A DNA stretch of 64,000 bases from Anthopleura xanthogrammica (lineage: Eukaryota > Cnidaria > Anthozoa > Actiniaria > Actiniidae), in contig OZ025215.1 in NCBI GenBank assembly GCA_964019055.1, forward strand, positions 10,490,208-10,554,207, given 5' to 3'. This document shows, piece by piece, positions 36,570-48,399 of the stretch. Position 1 is the stretch's first letter. Every line of letters starts with the position of its first letter. The position numbers and the translations under genes are program-made. Under the pieces are notes generated by a model. The model was not told the origin of the DNA. It ran no database searches and saw nothing but the letters and a program-made list of their open reading frames with translations.

Positions 36570-38600
36570 TGTTATTTGTTTGGAGGTTTGTTTTGAAGGT
36601 CAATCTTTTTTTGCAGTATTGGATTTTTCCTCGGAATTGAAAAAAAAAAAAATGTTTAAAGCAAAGTTTGAGTGATGTTGTGACTAATTTATTCTATATG
36701 TAATGTTATGTCTGGAAATTGAAGAAACATTTCTTGGAAGTATCATATCTTAGTTTGCTAATTAAAAATAACAAGAAACACCATAAAAGTATCGAGAAAC
36801 TCAGGAAAATCAGCTATGACATATTTGTAAATGCATAAATATCTATTGTCGGAAATTCAAAAATATCTGTACAACTAATTGGCTAAAATACCTCAACTGA
36901 GATACATACGCATAAGAAATGTCAGTTTATCCCGCTGATTGGACTATTTGGGTTAACTTAATCTAGTCCAATGCCAAGCTGGGCTGACGGCTGGAAAAAT
37001 GTTATGAAGTAGATTGAGAGATACTGCCGAGAGAAAAAAAATCTCCCATGAATATTTTTTACTGATTGAACGCAAGCATCAAAGACAAGAAAACAAGACA
37101 TTCATGGCGATCGGTTCCGCTTACTAAAAGCTGTTTTAAGAAAGTAAATTACACAGATATTGCTTAGAGAACTCTTAAATGTTTCCGTATGAAGACTATG
37201 ACATTCACCATGGCAACAATACATGCGAAGACAAATATGGCTAAAGTTTAGATTGCATAGATATTCGTCGGTTTCTTTGAGGGATTTTTTTCCTTCCTTC
37301 ATACTCTTGAAGGTTTGCCAAGACTTCTACAGTTTAAATTTCCTTGAAGCTTATCGCAAGCGAACAAATTGTTCACCTTGTCCTAACCATCTGCGACCAG
37401 GTCCACACATCATTAGTGGGATTCATTTCAGTGACTTCTGACCAAAGACAGCGATTAACCAATCAGATCGCGAGGATCATTTGTGTCTCAAGCATAATTA
37501 TGTAAAAACGTACTAATTAGAAAAGGGCTAGGGTTACAGAACACAAACGTTCCATATACCAGTCATGAAGCGAAATCCATTGAAGTTTCTAGACTCAGAT
37601 CACTATGGTGAATGTCAATCTAATTTACTAAGACCGGCATTTCATTTATAGGAGAGAGATACTCTACTAGCTTAATTAAGGTAAGCTGTAATGAAACAAT
37701 GGGAATTTCTTAAAAAATCAAGTGAGTGGATCTTCTTCAATCAATTGAACAGAGAGCATCCAGAATATATTTTTTCACTATTCTTTAACTGACCTTCTTA
37801 GAATGGCAAATTTTTTCAACTCCTCGCTGCATTTTGAATTACGTACTATAACCAAACAAAAAAATGGCCAAAGTTGATGACTTATAGTAGTTGTATTCTG
37901 CACCCATTTTTTTCGTACGAGCAAGTTTCTATGCTTGCTTTCGAGTGGGATAGATACCAGCAATTTTTCTGAAAGAATTTCATATCTCAAAATACTACCA
38001 AAATCTGATTACTTGATAGATAATTTGCGATTTTGAAGACTGAAATGTTAGGATGCCTGAATTCGAAACAGGATCAAATATACTTAACAAAGTATTACAA
38101 TTATATTATTAGACTATCTTTCTAACAACCAAACTGAAAGTGAATCTTTTAAGATTCAAAAAAGATTTTATGCTTAAAAGCATATAGAATATTTTTATGC
38201 CTTGCAAGTCAAACCATTTACCCGTTTGCCTGAAAAATTTAGCTTCTAGAATATTGATACATGTGGTTATTGTGGTCAGTACAGTATTGTATTTTTATCA
38301 AGCCGCGAAAACCATAATCAACGCTATCTGCCAAAATCAGAATAAAACATTAAGATGAAATTTGACTCGGAAAGTGTTTACGTTAGAATAAGATTTTTAG
38401 CTCTAAAACGAAGGCTAACAGGGAAAAATAGTTTCCGGGTGTCATTGAAGGGTTAGACTTAATTTTAGAATGTGAGGATGTATATATATTTGAATTTATA
38501 GATGGAAGTAGGCTTAAATACTTGAAAACAAGTTGAATTTTATGTTAATTTTCGCCATGAAGAGGATGATGATGTCGATTAATTTGTACTACAATGATAG
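36570..38600. other. Spacer, nothing firmly recognised
   Basis: A 72-codon frame at 37223-37441 ends NHLRPGPHIISGIHFSDF, which is protein-like but has no splice or start support. It might be a transposon-derived remnant. Confidence 0.25.
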
Positions 38601-38607
38601 TTCAAAT

Positions 38608-39018
38608 TGAATGAATGAATGAATGAATGAATGAATGAATGAATGAATGAATGATGTGGATGGATGAATAAATGAATGAATGAATTAATGAATGAATGGA
38701 TGAATGGAATGGAATGGATGAATGGATGAATGGATGAATGGAATGGAATGGATGAATGGATGAATGGATGAATGGATGAATGGATGAATGGATGAATGGA
38801 TGAATGGATGAATGGATGAATGGAATGGAATGGATGAATGGATGAATGGATGAATGGATGAATGGATGAATGGATGAATGGATGAATGGATGAATGGATG
38901 AATGGATGAATGGATGAATGGATGAATGGATGAATGGATGAATGGATGAATGGATGAATGGATGAATGGATGAGTAAATAAATGAATGAATGAGTAAATA
39001 AATGAATGAATGAGTAAT
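38608..39018. repeat. (GAAT)n and (GGATGAAT)n microsatellite
   Basis: (gaat)n to 38653, then gaatgga/ggaatggaatgg units, then a long (tggatgaa)n run to about 38970. Long Ser/Ile/His minus frames are artefacts. Confidence 0.95.
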
Positions 39019-39355
39019 ACAGCGATCAGCTAATATGCAGCAACTGATACAGCTGGTTAACGTGTGTGTTCGAGGGACAGACAACAAATAATGACATTTC
39101 ACTACGCTACATTTCACTATTCATATAGCAATTTAAAAGGACCGAGCCAGATACAATGAAGACACTTGTAGGTGATAAGTAAAAATTTAAAGAATATTTT
39201 AGATGATGTTCACATGATGGTGATGATCAGATGAAGACGATACCTGGTAATGATAACGATAAATATGATACCAGAAGTCAATCTTAACCGATGGTATTTT
39301 GATAATAACAGGTGGCTAAATGACAGGAATGATGATAAGACGTTAAGAGGCTGAA

Positions 39356-39569
39356 TAGTCCCCTTCACAGTTCCCTTCGCCATCTTGAAAGATAGCCGTG
39401 CCTTTGCATCGAAGCAAGACGAACGGTGAGCTTGCAATGATAGAGACATGTGAATAATTGTCCTAGGTGTTAAAAAGATGTCTATCATTGCAAGCTCACC
39501 GTTCGTCTCGCTTCGATGCAAAAACATGGCTACCTTTCAAAATGGCGCAGGGAACTGTGAAGGGGACTA
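39356..39569. mobile_element. TA-flanked MITE with about 90-bp arms
   Basis: Ends are tagtccccttcacagttccc (39356-39375) and its exact mirror at 39550-39569. Arms continue through gcatcgaagcaagacgaacg and gtgagcttgcaatgataga with few mismatches; the loop is about 40 bp. TA lies at both borders. Confidence 0.85.
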
Positions 39570-39577
39570 TTAACTTT

Positions 39578-39882
39578 GGACCTCTTCTAAGATAGCAAAA
39601 ACTGTGCATTGTGGTGTAACTTGGGTAGACCAAAAATCTTTTGTTCATCATGCATTATATAGTATTGTTTGAAGCTGCAGACCACAATGCAGGCCCGTAA
39701 CAAGGCCTACATGGATATCTGGGGGACCAAATTTCGTATAATGTCATTTTGCGATTGTGTAACTGGTTGTGCTGACTTTATAAAAAAAAAACTGGGGGGT
39801 AGGGGAAGTTCTCCAGCCAATTTCTTTTCTACGAGCCTGCAATGTATCGTCCTGTTTATCAACCGAAGTCAGAAAAGGTCTA
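39578..39882. mobile_element. Second copy of the 20880-type MITE with an insertion
   Basis: Starts ggacctcttctaagatagca, holds gcattgtggtgtaac and gcagaccacaatgcagg, and ends gtcagaaaaggtcta. About 150 bp of unrelated sequence separates the inner arm from the right terminus. It sits next to the 39356 element. Confidence 0.6.
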
Positions 39883-40189
39883 TTGAATTTGAAATTTGAT
39901 CATCTACTTTCCCGGCCCTCAGTATCCTTTAGAGGCAAAGGCAAGGGTTGACATAAAAAGAAAGCCTAGTAGTTTGGAACTAACGAGCAATAGGTTGATA
40001 CCGAATATTTTAAAATCATATCAGTTGGTGCCAGCTTGACACAAAAGCTTTATGACAGATGCAACAAGGGAATGTGGACACCCTAGGGGCATTTTTTATT
40101 ATTTTCCAAACTGACCACTTTTCAAGCAGGATAAAGTCAAGTTGAGATCCTCGGGGCGAGATTGGGGATGCCGAGGAAAATAATAATAC

Positions 40190-40430
40190 ATCCACAGGTG
40201 GGGGGGGGGGAGGGGAAATCAATTATCATCAAATTATTAATTTTTCAATAATAATAATAATAATAATAATAATAATTATAGAATATTAATATTAATATTA
40301 TTCTTACTATTATTATTATTTAAGGATTAGAAAAATTTCCAACAACTGATTATCATTGTTATCTATATTAATACTATTCATTATTGTTATTTGATATTAA
40401 TATCATTATTATCATCATCATCTTAATCAT
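40190..40430. repeat. G-run and AAT/ATT microsatellite
   Basis: An 11-G run at 40201, (aat)n at 40248-40276, then mixed (att)n to 40430. Confidence 0.85.
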
Positions 40431-40439
40431 CATCAACTA

Positions 40440-41225
40440 AGTTTACTAGACGCCTATTTTTGTTGATAGAAAAAGCGGTTAAACCAGAGCTGCAAGTTGA
40501 GCTTGTTTATTTTAGATAGAGATCCTATATCCTTAAAGAGTCGGAACTCAGTTCTCAAGGTTTTTGACACGTGTGCAAAGTACATCACGCTAGAACAATC
40601 TATTATTGATCTGAGCTATAAATATGGGAGTACGATGATAAGGATGGAAGGTATACCTACAGTTAGATTAACACTAACAATTCTTGCGTGGAATGGAGAA
40701 GAGATAACAACAAACATGGCGGCCATGTTGGATGACATAAAAACAGAAAACATCGGCAATTGTTGCTGAATTCATCCAAGATGGCGGATATGAAAATTAT
40801 ACACTGAAAAGCTTTTTAAGAATGTCTTAGTTCGTTGATTTGACTTGCTTTCGATTTGTAAAACCAGAGGCGAATACTTCGTTTTTAGACACAGCCTAAA
40901 TACGGAGAGAATAGGGGATAGAATTTTGCCAAAATAGAACTCGCTATATAATGATTTTTTTAACAGTTAAATTCTTTTTCATTTCATTCTTCAATCTATT
41001 TTTGATTCCTTGCTTACTGAGAAGGATTTCAAGAGCCCCAATAAAGTTTACTTTTGCTTATGGAGTGTTTGGCCTTCACTACTGATTTTTCTGATTGCTG
41101 GTGGAGTGACCGATGCAGATTAAATTGTTTTATCGGTTTTTTCTGAAGCCGTTTTGGAAAGCAAAACTGTGTTTCTAAGATTGAGAGACAATTGTCAATC
41201 AATTAATTTGTTTGATAGCGTTATT
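40440..41225. other. Spacer, nothing firmly recognised
   Basis: Contains an aacatggcggccatgtt palindrome near 40716 and an aagatggcggat near 40779, YY1-like cores also found at 6710 and 12377. The 40497 frame lacks an ATG start near its 5' end and is not supported. Confidence 0.3.
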
Positions 41226-41232
41226 TTGTAAG

Positions 41233-41468
41233 CGAAAAGAAAGAAAAAAGGAAGGAAAGAAAGAAAGAAAGAGAGAAAGAAAGAAAGAAAGGAAGAAAGA
41301 AAGAAAGAAAGAAAGAAAAGGTAATGGAGGAAAGGGAAAGAAAAGAAAATAAAAGGAAAGGAAAGGACAGAAAAAAAGAAAGGAATGGAAAGGAGAGGAA
41401 TGAAAAGGAAAAGGAAATGAAAGGAAATTAAAGCATGACGTGATAGGATATCTTTAATTCCAAACATT
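41233..41468. repeat. Polypurine element, copy 1 (pair with 60650)
   Basis: After (gaaa)n, the segment from about 41312 (aaaggtaatggaggaaaggg) through gaatggaaaggagaggaatg to attaaagcatgacgtgatag and tctttaattccaaacatt (41468) recurs nearly unchanged at 60666-60808 in the same orientation. Confidence 0.8.
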
Positions 41469-41479
41469 ATTATTCTACT

Positions 41480-42390
41480 TCCTATTTCCTGTTATGACCA
41501 TAACTGCATGCTTTCAGACACAGTTCACGAGTCACAGTTCACCATATAGGTTCGTGCCTTCTTTCATGGTTCGTACAGAGTTTTTGAGCTAAAATATTCT
41601 ATATTTTTTTTACAACGAAATCATGTGCGCAATCCAAGGCCAAAATCGTGCACATCATGTAATTTCACATTCGAGTATTTGAACAATCGGAATTCAAAAA
41701 AATCTCTATAAGACCTTTTAACTACTTAGGTTGAGATTTCAAATAAGAAGGATAATTTTTGATCATACTTCGGTTTTCAAATTGTATTATTAAAATTCTG
41801 TAAAATATTTCTTTTTTAGCTGATATGGAAAATATTTGATAATATATTTGCAAGGCAAGCCCTGGCTGGAGTTATAGTTACACTTGGTAAATATTATGTG
41901 TTGAAAGAAATCATCAATGCTGGCAAACCTTCCAGGATTTCAATGTCACTTGTACAAATCGCTTTGAATCGCACTTCTCTCTTCGGGACTGAGTTGCTTT
42001 CTGCGAATGGATAGAATTCGCAAAGGAAATTTATTCGCCTCGAGGCGACAGCTATAGGAATACCGCACGGACAACTGTCATTATTAAAATCCTACACTCA
42101 TTTTCACTTTTCGTTAAATTTTCAGACTAAAATAATAACATTAAAAATCGAGAGTATTAGGAGTGATGCTACTTCTTAAAGGTTATTCAGTTGCTGAATG
42201 AAGATAGTAGAGAAGCGTGTGGAGGAATTTCCTAAAACAATTCTAGATTAAAGGCTCGGTATACATCGTGTACGCTTCAGGTATGTCTTGCTATAGTTAC
42301 ATTAGTGATACATATGTGCTAAACTATTTGGGAGATAAAGATATTATAAAATTGCATGTAATTTTACGCGCGCCTCAAAATTAGGTTTGA
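41480..42390. other. AT-rich spacer
   Basis: No supported feature. Confidence 0.4.
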
Positions 42391-42396
42391 GTTTGT

Positions 42397-42427
42397 ACGG
42401 CGGTACGGCGGTACGGCGGTACGCCGG
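42397..42427. repeat. (GTACGGCG)n, about 3.5 units
   Basis: gtacggcg repeated in an AT-rich setting; conspicuously CpG-bearing. Confidence 0.85.
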
Positions 42428-42679
42428 CGAAACTAAGAGAGCAATTGTATAAAGCAATATATTCATGGTTAGTCTATTTGATATTGAATCTTATATCCAT
42501 AGGGAAGCAATAATGCGCAATATTCTATTCCATTAGAATTCAAGTAGAATTTACTAAAAGGGACCGGTGCGGTGTTAAACACTGTAATAATTCTTCCATA
42601 TTTCGCAGATACGTGCGGCGGCTCAATTTATTATTGTTAATCAAGGGTCGAAAATGATTAATGCACAGCGGTGAAACTT

Positions 42680-42945
42680 AAAACAAGATTACATGAAGCA
42701 ATTTTCTCTGAAACTTGAGAGTCTCGCAAGGGTGTTTACACGATGCAATGGAGACGCAATCGCTGCCAAAAGTAGAAACGATTTTTTAATGCTACTTTTG
42801 GCAGCAATTGCTGCAACTTGTGGCGCAAAAGTACGTTTTTTTTCAAATCGCACTGTAGGTTACACACCGCAATACTGCAAGTAACTTGTGAACATCGCAA
42901 GGCTGTTGCGAGACGACTTGCAGAGAAAAATGCTCTGGGCCTCTA
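42680..42945. mobile_element. Inverted-repeat element with inner hairpin
   Basis: The inner hairpin gctgccaaaagtag (about 42765) mirrors ctacttttggcagc (about 42793). Outer ends gcaattttctctgaaacttg and gacttgcagagaaaaatgct are loosely mirrored. An older MITE. Confidence 0.5.
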
Positions 42946-43002
42946 AGTATTAGATATGAGGTGACATACAAGAAGAAATTGAAGTGATTACGTTGCAACT
43001 AG

Positions 43003-43165
43003 TAGACCTTTTTGAATTTGAACAAAAGATGCTTGTATTTCATTGTTGTGATTAACAACGAGTCGGGCCACACCAATGCACAACACTTACGTATGTTGAA
43101 ATTATGACCTGACTATTGTTCAACAACAATGAAATACGAATATCTTTTGTTCAAATTTTAAAGAT
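43003..43165. mobile_element. MITE with TTGAACAAAAGAT arms
   Basis: The left arm 43013-43050 (aatttgaacaaaagatgctt, then gtatttcattgttgt) mirrors the right arm 43120-43160. The right terminus is eroded. Confidence 0.65.
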
Positions 43166-43479
43166 TTTCAAATGTCGTACAATCTTTGATGCACCTATTG
43201 TTTTTAAAGTGCACAAAGTCGAAAATAGTGATAGAGCAAAAAGGTCTACTTTCATATTTTTTAAGTGATTACGTGTGTGCTCTATTGCGATCAACATGAA
43301 AACGTAATAAAATAAATCCATTTCCTTGAAAAACATGGGCGGTTTATAGCACTGACAATTCCTGCTCACATCAGTCCAAAACTTAAGTGATATTAATATT
43401 CTAGACCTCAAGCGTTGTCGTTAGACAATGAAATAATACTCAAGGAAATGATGCGTGGTCTGAAATAAAAACCATGAAT

Positions 43480-44870
43480 TTTAATTTGTCCAAAACCGGA
43501 CGAAGTCATAACGGTATTTTTGTCATTCTTGAGAAGAGCTTGCTCGAGATTTCAATTTTTTTTTGGTATTACTTCCCTAAAATCAACGCATGTCAAAAGA
43601 TGCTCAAGAGATCCTTGTTCAAATCAGTCTGTGGTTCCTAGGCTTTTAAAATCACGACTTTTCAAAAGCTATTTTATACTTCGTGCACTTTATGATGACA
43701 ATTACATTTACTTTAATCTTTCTCGGTAAAAATTATGAGAGGAATTTAGAATTGAAAGACCTTGAATTCCATCAGTGCCACCACGCAAATTATCAAGCCC
43801 ACAGTCATCTATCATGACCTCTTCATTACTCTAAACTTGTAATAAGTGAAATTGCCTTTTTTAATAGATCAATTATTTTCTAATTGCATTATATACATGG
43901 AATTCAAGAGTAGACGGTGTCTGGGATTTTTTCTTATCAAGAAATTGCATGGTGATAAATTTGTAGCCTTCTGAACTAAGACTTGTCATTTTGACTTCTT
44001 CTAACTGTTGTCTCGACAACATTAGCAGAATAAGATTTAAATATTCTTCGTTTGTTTACTTGGTGTTTTTTTTCTTGCTTGATCTTTTTTGCGTATTTTT
44101 TTTCTCGTTATCATAGGTCTAATTTTCCCGCCATTATCTGACCAAACGACATCATTTTCAATAACACTTCACTTTCAATTCTAGGCAATCTTGCTTAGGA
44201 ATGCTCGAGATCAGGGCGTTTCTGAGATTTCTTAATCGTAATCTAGGATTATACCCGCGAGTCTTTCCACAAAACATAATATATAATATAGTAAAATCGA
44301 AAATTGTACTTCCTTAAATTGAATTAACTTAATTGCTCACAATTTCTAAAACTGCATAAAAAAATCCAAAAATATCGTTAATGATTTCCATTTTTGAATT
44401 CTACCATGCACGATTTTCTCCACAAAATATTTCCAAACTAGTTTCATTTCACTTTCTCAATCTTGCCGACAATTTCCGATAAAAAAAAAAACTCAAAAAA
44501 TATCGTTAATGATTTTTTTGTTCTTGGATTCTATCCACCAGTCTCAAGTTACTTGTCCACAAAAGTACTTCTATTTAACCAAGGCGTCCAGGCGTCTGGT
44601 GTGGCTTGCGGCTTTAATTTCCTTACTTGAACCTTCTCAGTATGGATGCTACTGATTGATGCACCCTTTTTCAATAAATTCTGAAGAACGATTTTACAAC
44701 TTCGTAGTTTCCTTAATGATTTTCATTTAGAATAGCCAGAGTCTTAAATAATAAATTACAGTTTTTAAAATTTTTCTGTTAGACATAATTCAACATGCCA
44801 GTGATATGTCTTTGCAGTACTTAAAAAAAAAAAAAAACATTTGCTGCCTGAAACGACCGTATTTATAAAT
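43480..44870. other. AT-rich spacer
   Basis: A near-duplicate phrase, aaaaatatcgttaatgattt, occurs at 44370 and 44499, suggesting an old about 130-bp direct repeat. No gene supported. Confidence 0.4.
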
Positions 44871-44880
44871 TCCTTGCAAG

Positions 44881-45040
44881 ATTTGTTGTTCATGCAAAAA
44901 GAAAGTCTTATTTTGAATTTACTATCTGAAAAAATGTGCAATCTAAAGTTATCGCAAAACGACCAGTTGCAATCCCCTGACATGCGCTGGACCCAGTCCT
45001 CCTTTGCTAACCTGCTTCCTTCCAACGTATTTGATCATAA
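44881..45040 (+). CDS. Orphan coding exon, unknown protein
   Basis: An AG acceptor (ccttgcaag) and a strong GTAAGT donor bound 160 bp that is open in one frame: MQKESLILNLLSEKMCNLKL, then SQNDQLQSPDMRWTQS and FANLLPSNVFDH. The composition is protein-like, rich in Leu/Ser/Asn. The acceptor's pyrimidine tract is weak, so the exon could begin further upstream or at the ATG at 44891. No family recognised. Confidence 0.35.
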
Positions 45041-45059
45041 GTAAGTTTACTGCGCATGT

Positions 45060-46740
45060 ATTATTATTCTAAGGCTCAACTACTGCAGTGCATTATCGCC
45101 GGTAAACACCCCATCGTTTCCGCTACGAAAGTGTTGAAGTCCCAATAAGACTCGACGTTTGTCTTTCACAAGTAAACATTGAAGTTGCTTCAATCCGCTT
45201 TGGATGATAAAATGTTTTAAACAGCAACTGCACAATTTATATCACTCTATGGTCAAACCAGTGCTCTTTCTCTCTGGTGAGAAAAGGTAGGGAAAAAATA
45301 ACGAAAACCTAATCATATAGTGTATTCAAGTTCTAGTTTTAGCTTTCCATGATAATTTCTAAGGCCTTGAAAAATGGCGGATTCGTTCTCTCGTTATTCT
45401 GCCCCATGCCGAGACATCACTCTAAACATGACTATGTCTCGTTTCTTGTAAGAAACACTACAGGAATCACTAAGGCGTTTGTTTGCTCAGGTTAAAGATG
45501 TACATAGTAGAATTTTCTGGGCAGTCAGTGTCCATAATATTTAAAAGAAATTAAAAACGAGATCTATAAGCAATGTTTTTGTATTGATATCAATAACACA
45601 CAACTGAAAAAGGAAAGGAAAGCTACAAAATTGGTCAATTCATCCTTTTTATTTTCGAAATATTCCTAAAATTCTTGATTGTAGATTCAAAATAGTTTTA
45701 GATATTGAGCCACTAAGTTGACATTTGAAAATAGGCAAAATTTTAAATCATTAAAATCCGAAGCAATCAAAATTAAGTTGAAGATCTAGAATGGATGGAA
45801 AGTTGAAGATTTAAACTCATTTAATACGCCGTGAGGAATATTGACATATTTTTCTAAATCAAAAATAATTTTCATCATATTTTCATTTTAATTCAAAATT
45901 ATTTTCTGAATATTTAGTAAAAATATATTTTATCGCGGTGTTGACTCTCAGTAAGGGCCAATTATTATCTTAAACACTATTAACCTTTCAATTTTATTTT
46001 AGTATTAAAGTTCAATTGATGACACTAAATTTCTTTTTCGTGCCTCAGGAATTGAAAACATTGCCTGTTATAGCAACAAGAGTTACTGTCATAAATTTTT
46101 CATTTGAAAATCTAAGAAAATAACGGTTAAATAGTGCAGTTTGGACCTGAAATTTGACTCCAAAATTTAACCTATTTGAAACGACTAGGTCAACAAACAA
46201 TTCTTTTCGGCTTAAAACTCGCTTTTTGGACGTTTTATTCTTCTTTTTTCTAATACCAATAGCTCATGTCAATCTTCGGAACATTGCAAAAGAAAAGCCA
46301 TCCGAAAAGTTAAAGACTTTGAAATGCATTTATGTTTTATATAGGATTAACTTGAGTAATAGATATCCAAAGTCCCTTTTAAATTTAAACCCTTTTTGAG
46401 GTAGAACTAATGCAGAAGATTATATTTATCATAGGGAAGTGAATTATTGATGAACAACAAGATTTTTCTATGCATTGTGTATTGGTTTAGAAGTGATTTA
46501 ATTTATACTTAGATTGTGAATGTTGAAGTCAACAAATTATATGAAAATTAATGAAGTTTAGTGTTATCTGTGTTTAGTGGTTTTTCTTGATCAGGATGAC
46601 TGATGGAAAACAAAGGCGAATAAACTCAGAATATTCTTAGAAATCCAGGAAAAGAAAAAAGGAAAGACATGTAAATCTACATCTAAATTTAGAAATTAAA
46701 GTAAATAGGATTAGAGTAAAATCGAATGATCTTGGAGATG
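45060..46740. other. AT-rich spacer
   Basis: No supported feature; the 81-codon frame at 46154-46399 is Lys/Phe/Asn-rich without context. Confidence 0.4.
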
Positions 46741-46794
46741 GTTAGGAAAGGAATGAGAAAGTTATGGATCATTTTAACAAAATAAAGTAAGAAA

Positions 46795-47035
46795 TATGAA
46801 TTAGAGGAAATGAATGAAAGAAAAATGAATGAAAGAAAGCAAGAAAAAACGTGGAAAGAATTATCGAAAATAAGATAAAGAAAGAAAGAACTGAAGAAAG
46901 AAAGAAAGAAAGAAAGAAAGAATGAATGAAAGAAATAAAAATATGAAAGAAATAAAAATATGAAAGAAAGAAAGCAAGAAAGAAAGATAAAAATAAAGAA
47001 AGATAAAAAGAAAAAAAGAACGAAATATTAATTTC
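46795..47035. repeat. (GAAA)n purine tract
   Basis: Interrupted gaaa/gaat units. Phe/Ser-rich minus frames are artefacts. Confidence 0.9.
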
Positions 47036-47064
47036 AAAGTACCTCTCGAAATACAATTTAATAA

Positions 47065-47147
47065 AAATATCAGCGAACTGAAACCTGATGATGTCGGAGA
47101 CGATGAAATCAGGGAGACTTCGAAACGTATTTTTTTAGCTGATATTT
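47065..47147 (+). ncRNA. Hammerhead-like core inside an inverted repeat (tentative)
   Basis: CTGATGA at 47085-47091 and GAAAC at 47122-47126 lie inside a perfect 10-bp inverted repeat (aaatatcagc 47065-47074, gctgatattt 47138-47147). These are the two conserved boxes of a hammerhead ribozyme, but stem II pairs poorly and extra bases sit between stem I and the core, so activity is doubtful. Confidence 0.15.
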
Positions 47148-47646
47148 ATGTTAAAGTAAGGAAGACAACTGAAATTAAATCCGCAAAAACAAGACTAGAA
47201 AATATATGTATGTTATCATGTAGTCGTAATTAGCACTAGTAGTAACAAAAAGGACTTGGAAGGACGAAGCCCAAACATGAATGCAAAAATAAAATAATTT
47301 AAGGTAGGAGAGAAATCAGGAACAAACGAACGAACAAATGCAAAAGCAAGCTAGAAATGTATGCTCAAAGTCATCTCGATTATTTCTGTTTACGCTAATA
47401 CAGAAATGAATAAAACAAATACATCCATTCTATAAAACAAAAACAATAAAAGATAAAACACGGAAAACTGTAGATCTTTGAACCTAAAATAATCGCTATC
47501 AAACGATCTTTAATTTTAATGAATATCAATTAAATCTTATGAAAGAAAGCGATAACAGATCATCTAAATAATGAAACATTGTATTTTACTGATTTTCGAT
47601 TTGTCTCCTATTCTTATCTTTAATTTATCAATATGTAGATATGTAG

Positions 47647-47720
47647 GAGTCTCAGTGCCTTGCACGATTGACCTTGTCAAAAAGGTGAATAGCAAGACTC
47701 GAGCAGGAAGCCACCAATAA
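47647..47720 (+). CDS. Possible terminal coding exon, unknown protein
   Basis: After an AG at 47645-47646, one frame is open to a TAA at 47718 and reads SVPCTIDLVKKVNSKTRA, ending GSHQ. Protein-like, but the acceptor is weak and no partner exon is placed. Confidence 0.2.
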
Positions 47721-48018
47721 TATTCGAAGCGCACCACTTTCGGCTAATTATGTTTTGTAAATAGCCTATGTTGGATTGATAGGACTGTGTGGTGCCCCTA
47801 GGATGTGTATTGTCTTGAGGGGTGAAAATTGTGTTAGTGTATACTAGACTTCTTTGTCTTCCCTTGATAATTATGAACAGTTTACTGTTACAGTGTTAGT
47901 GAAAGGAAAATATCACTAGATGATGTACGGAAAACATACTGGGAAATATGCGTTGACGGAGGTCGTGTTTTGGTTTTGATGAAGTGAGGATACGGAAATG
48001 AATAGTTGTTTTCTATGT

Positions 48019-48034
48019 TGAAGGAAGGAAGGAA

Positions 48035-48084
<50 letters not shown>

Positions 48085-48130
48085 AAAAAGCAAATGAATG
48101 AACGGAAGAACGGATGGACGGACGGACGGA
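48019..48130. repeat. (GGAA)/(GAAA)/(GGAC) microsatellite
   Basis: Short (ggaa)n, then (gaaa)n to 48085, then (ggac)n at 48115-48131. Confidence 0.9.
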
Positions 48131-48239
48131 CGAACTAAACCAGCACACGTTATAATTAGCCTTAATCAGTTACGGCAATTCATTTCTTCCTTCAGCGCTT
48201 ATTAACAGACCGTCAATCTACAAGTCAATATTGGTAACG

Positions 48240-48346
48240 TCATGTCACGAAATGCCGAAGCCTACTGCGCATGACCAGAAACAATCCACACGAAACAGTC
48301 AGTGGTTTACAAACAAAACGCATAGCAGGAGGAGAAACATTACCAG
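48240..48346 (+). promoter_or_regulatory. Possible promoter and untranslated first exon
   Basis: aacgtcatgtcacg (48236) resembles a CRE half-site and tactgcgcatgac (48263) an NRF-1 half-site. A TCAGT initiator-like motif lies near 48298. The segment ends in a good donor, taccag/gtgagt (48346). No ATG in the segment. Which downstream exons it would serve is not known. Confidence 0.25.
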
Positions 48347-48399
48347 GTGAGTTCTGTCTCTGTCTCTCTCTTTTTTTTTACCTGGCAATGTCACTTGAT

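Noticed and set aside
38602..39117. Minus-strand Ser/Ile/His repeat protein
   Set aside because: (GGATGAAT)n microsatellite.
40497..40769. 90-aa plus-strand frame
   Set aside because: No ATG at its start, no splice context, and it crosses a repeated ATGGCGGCCAT palindrome.
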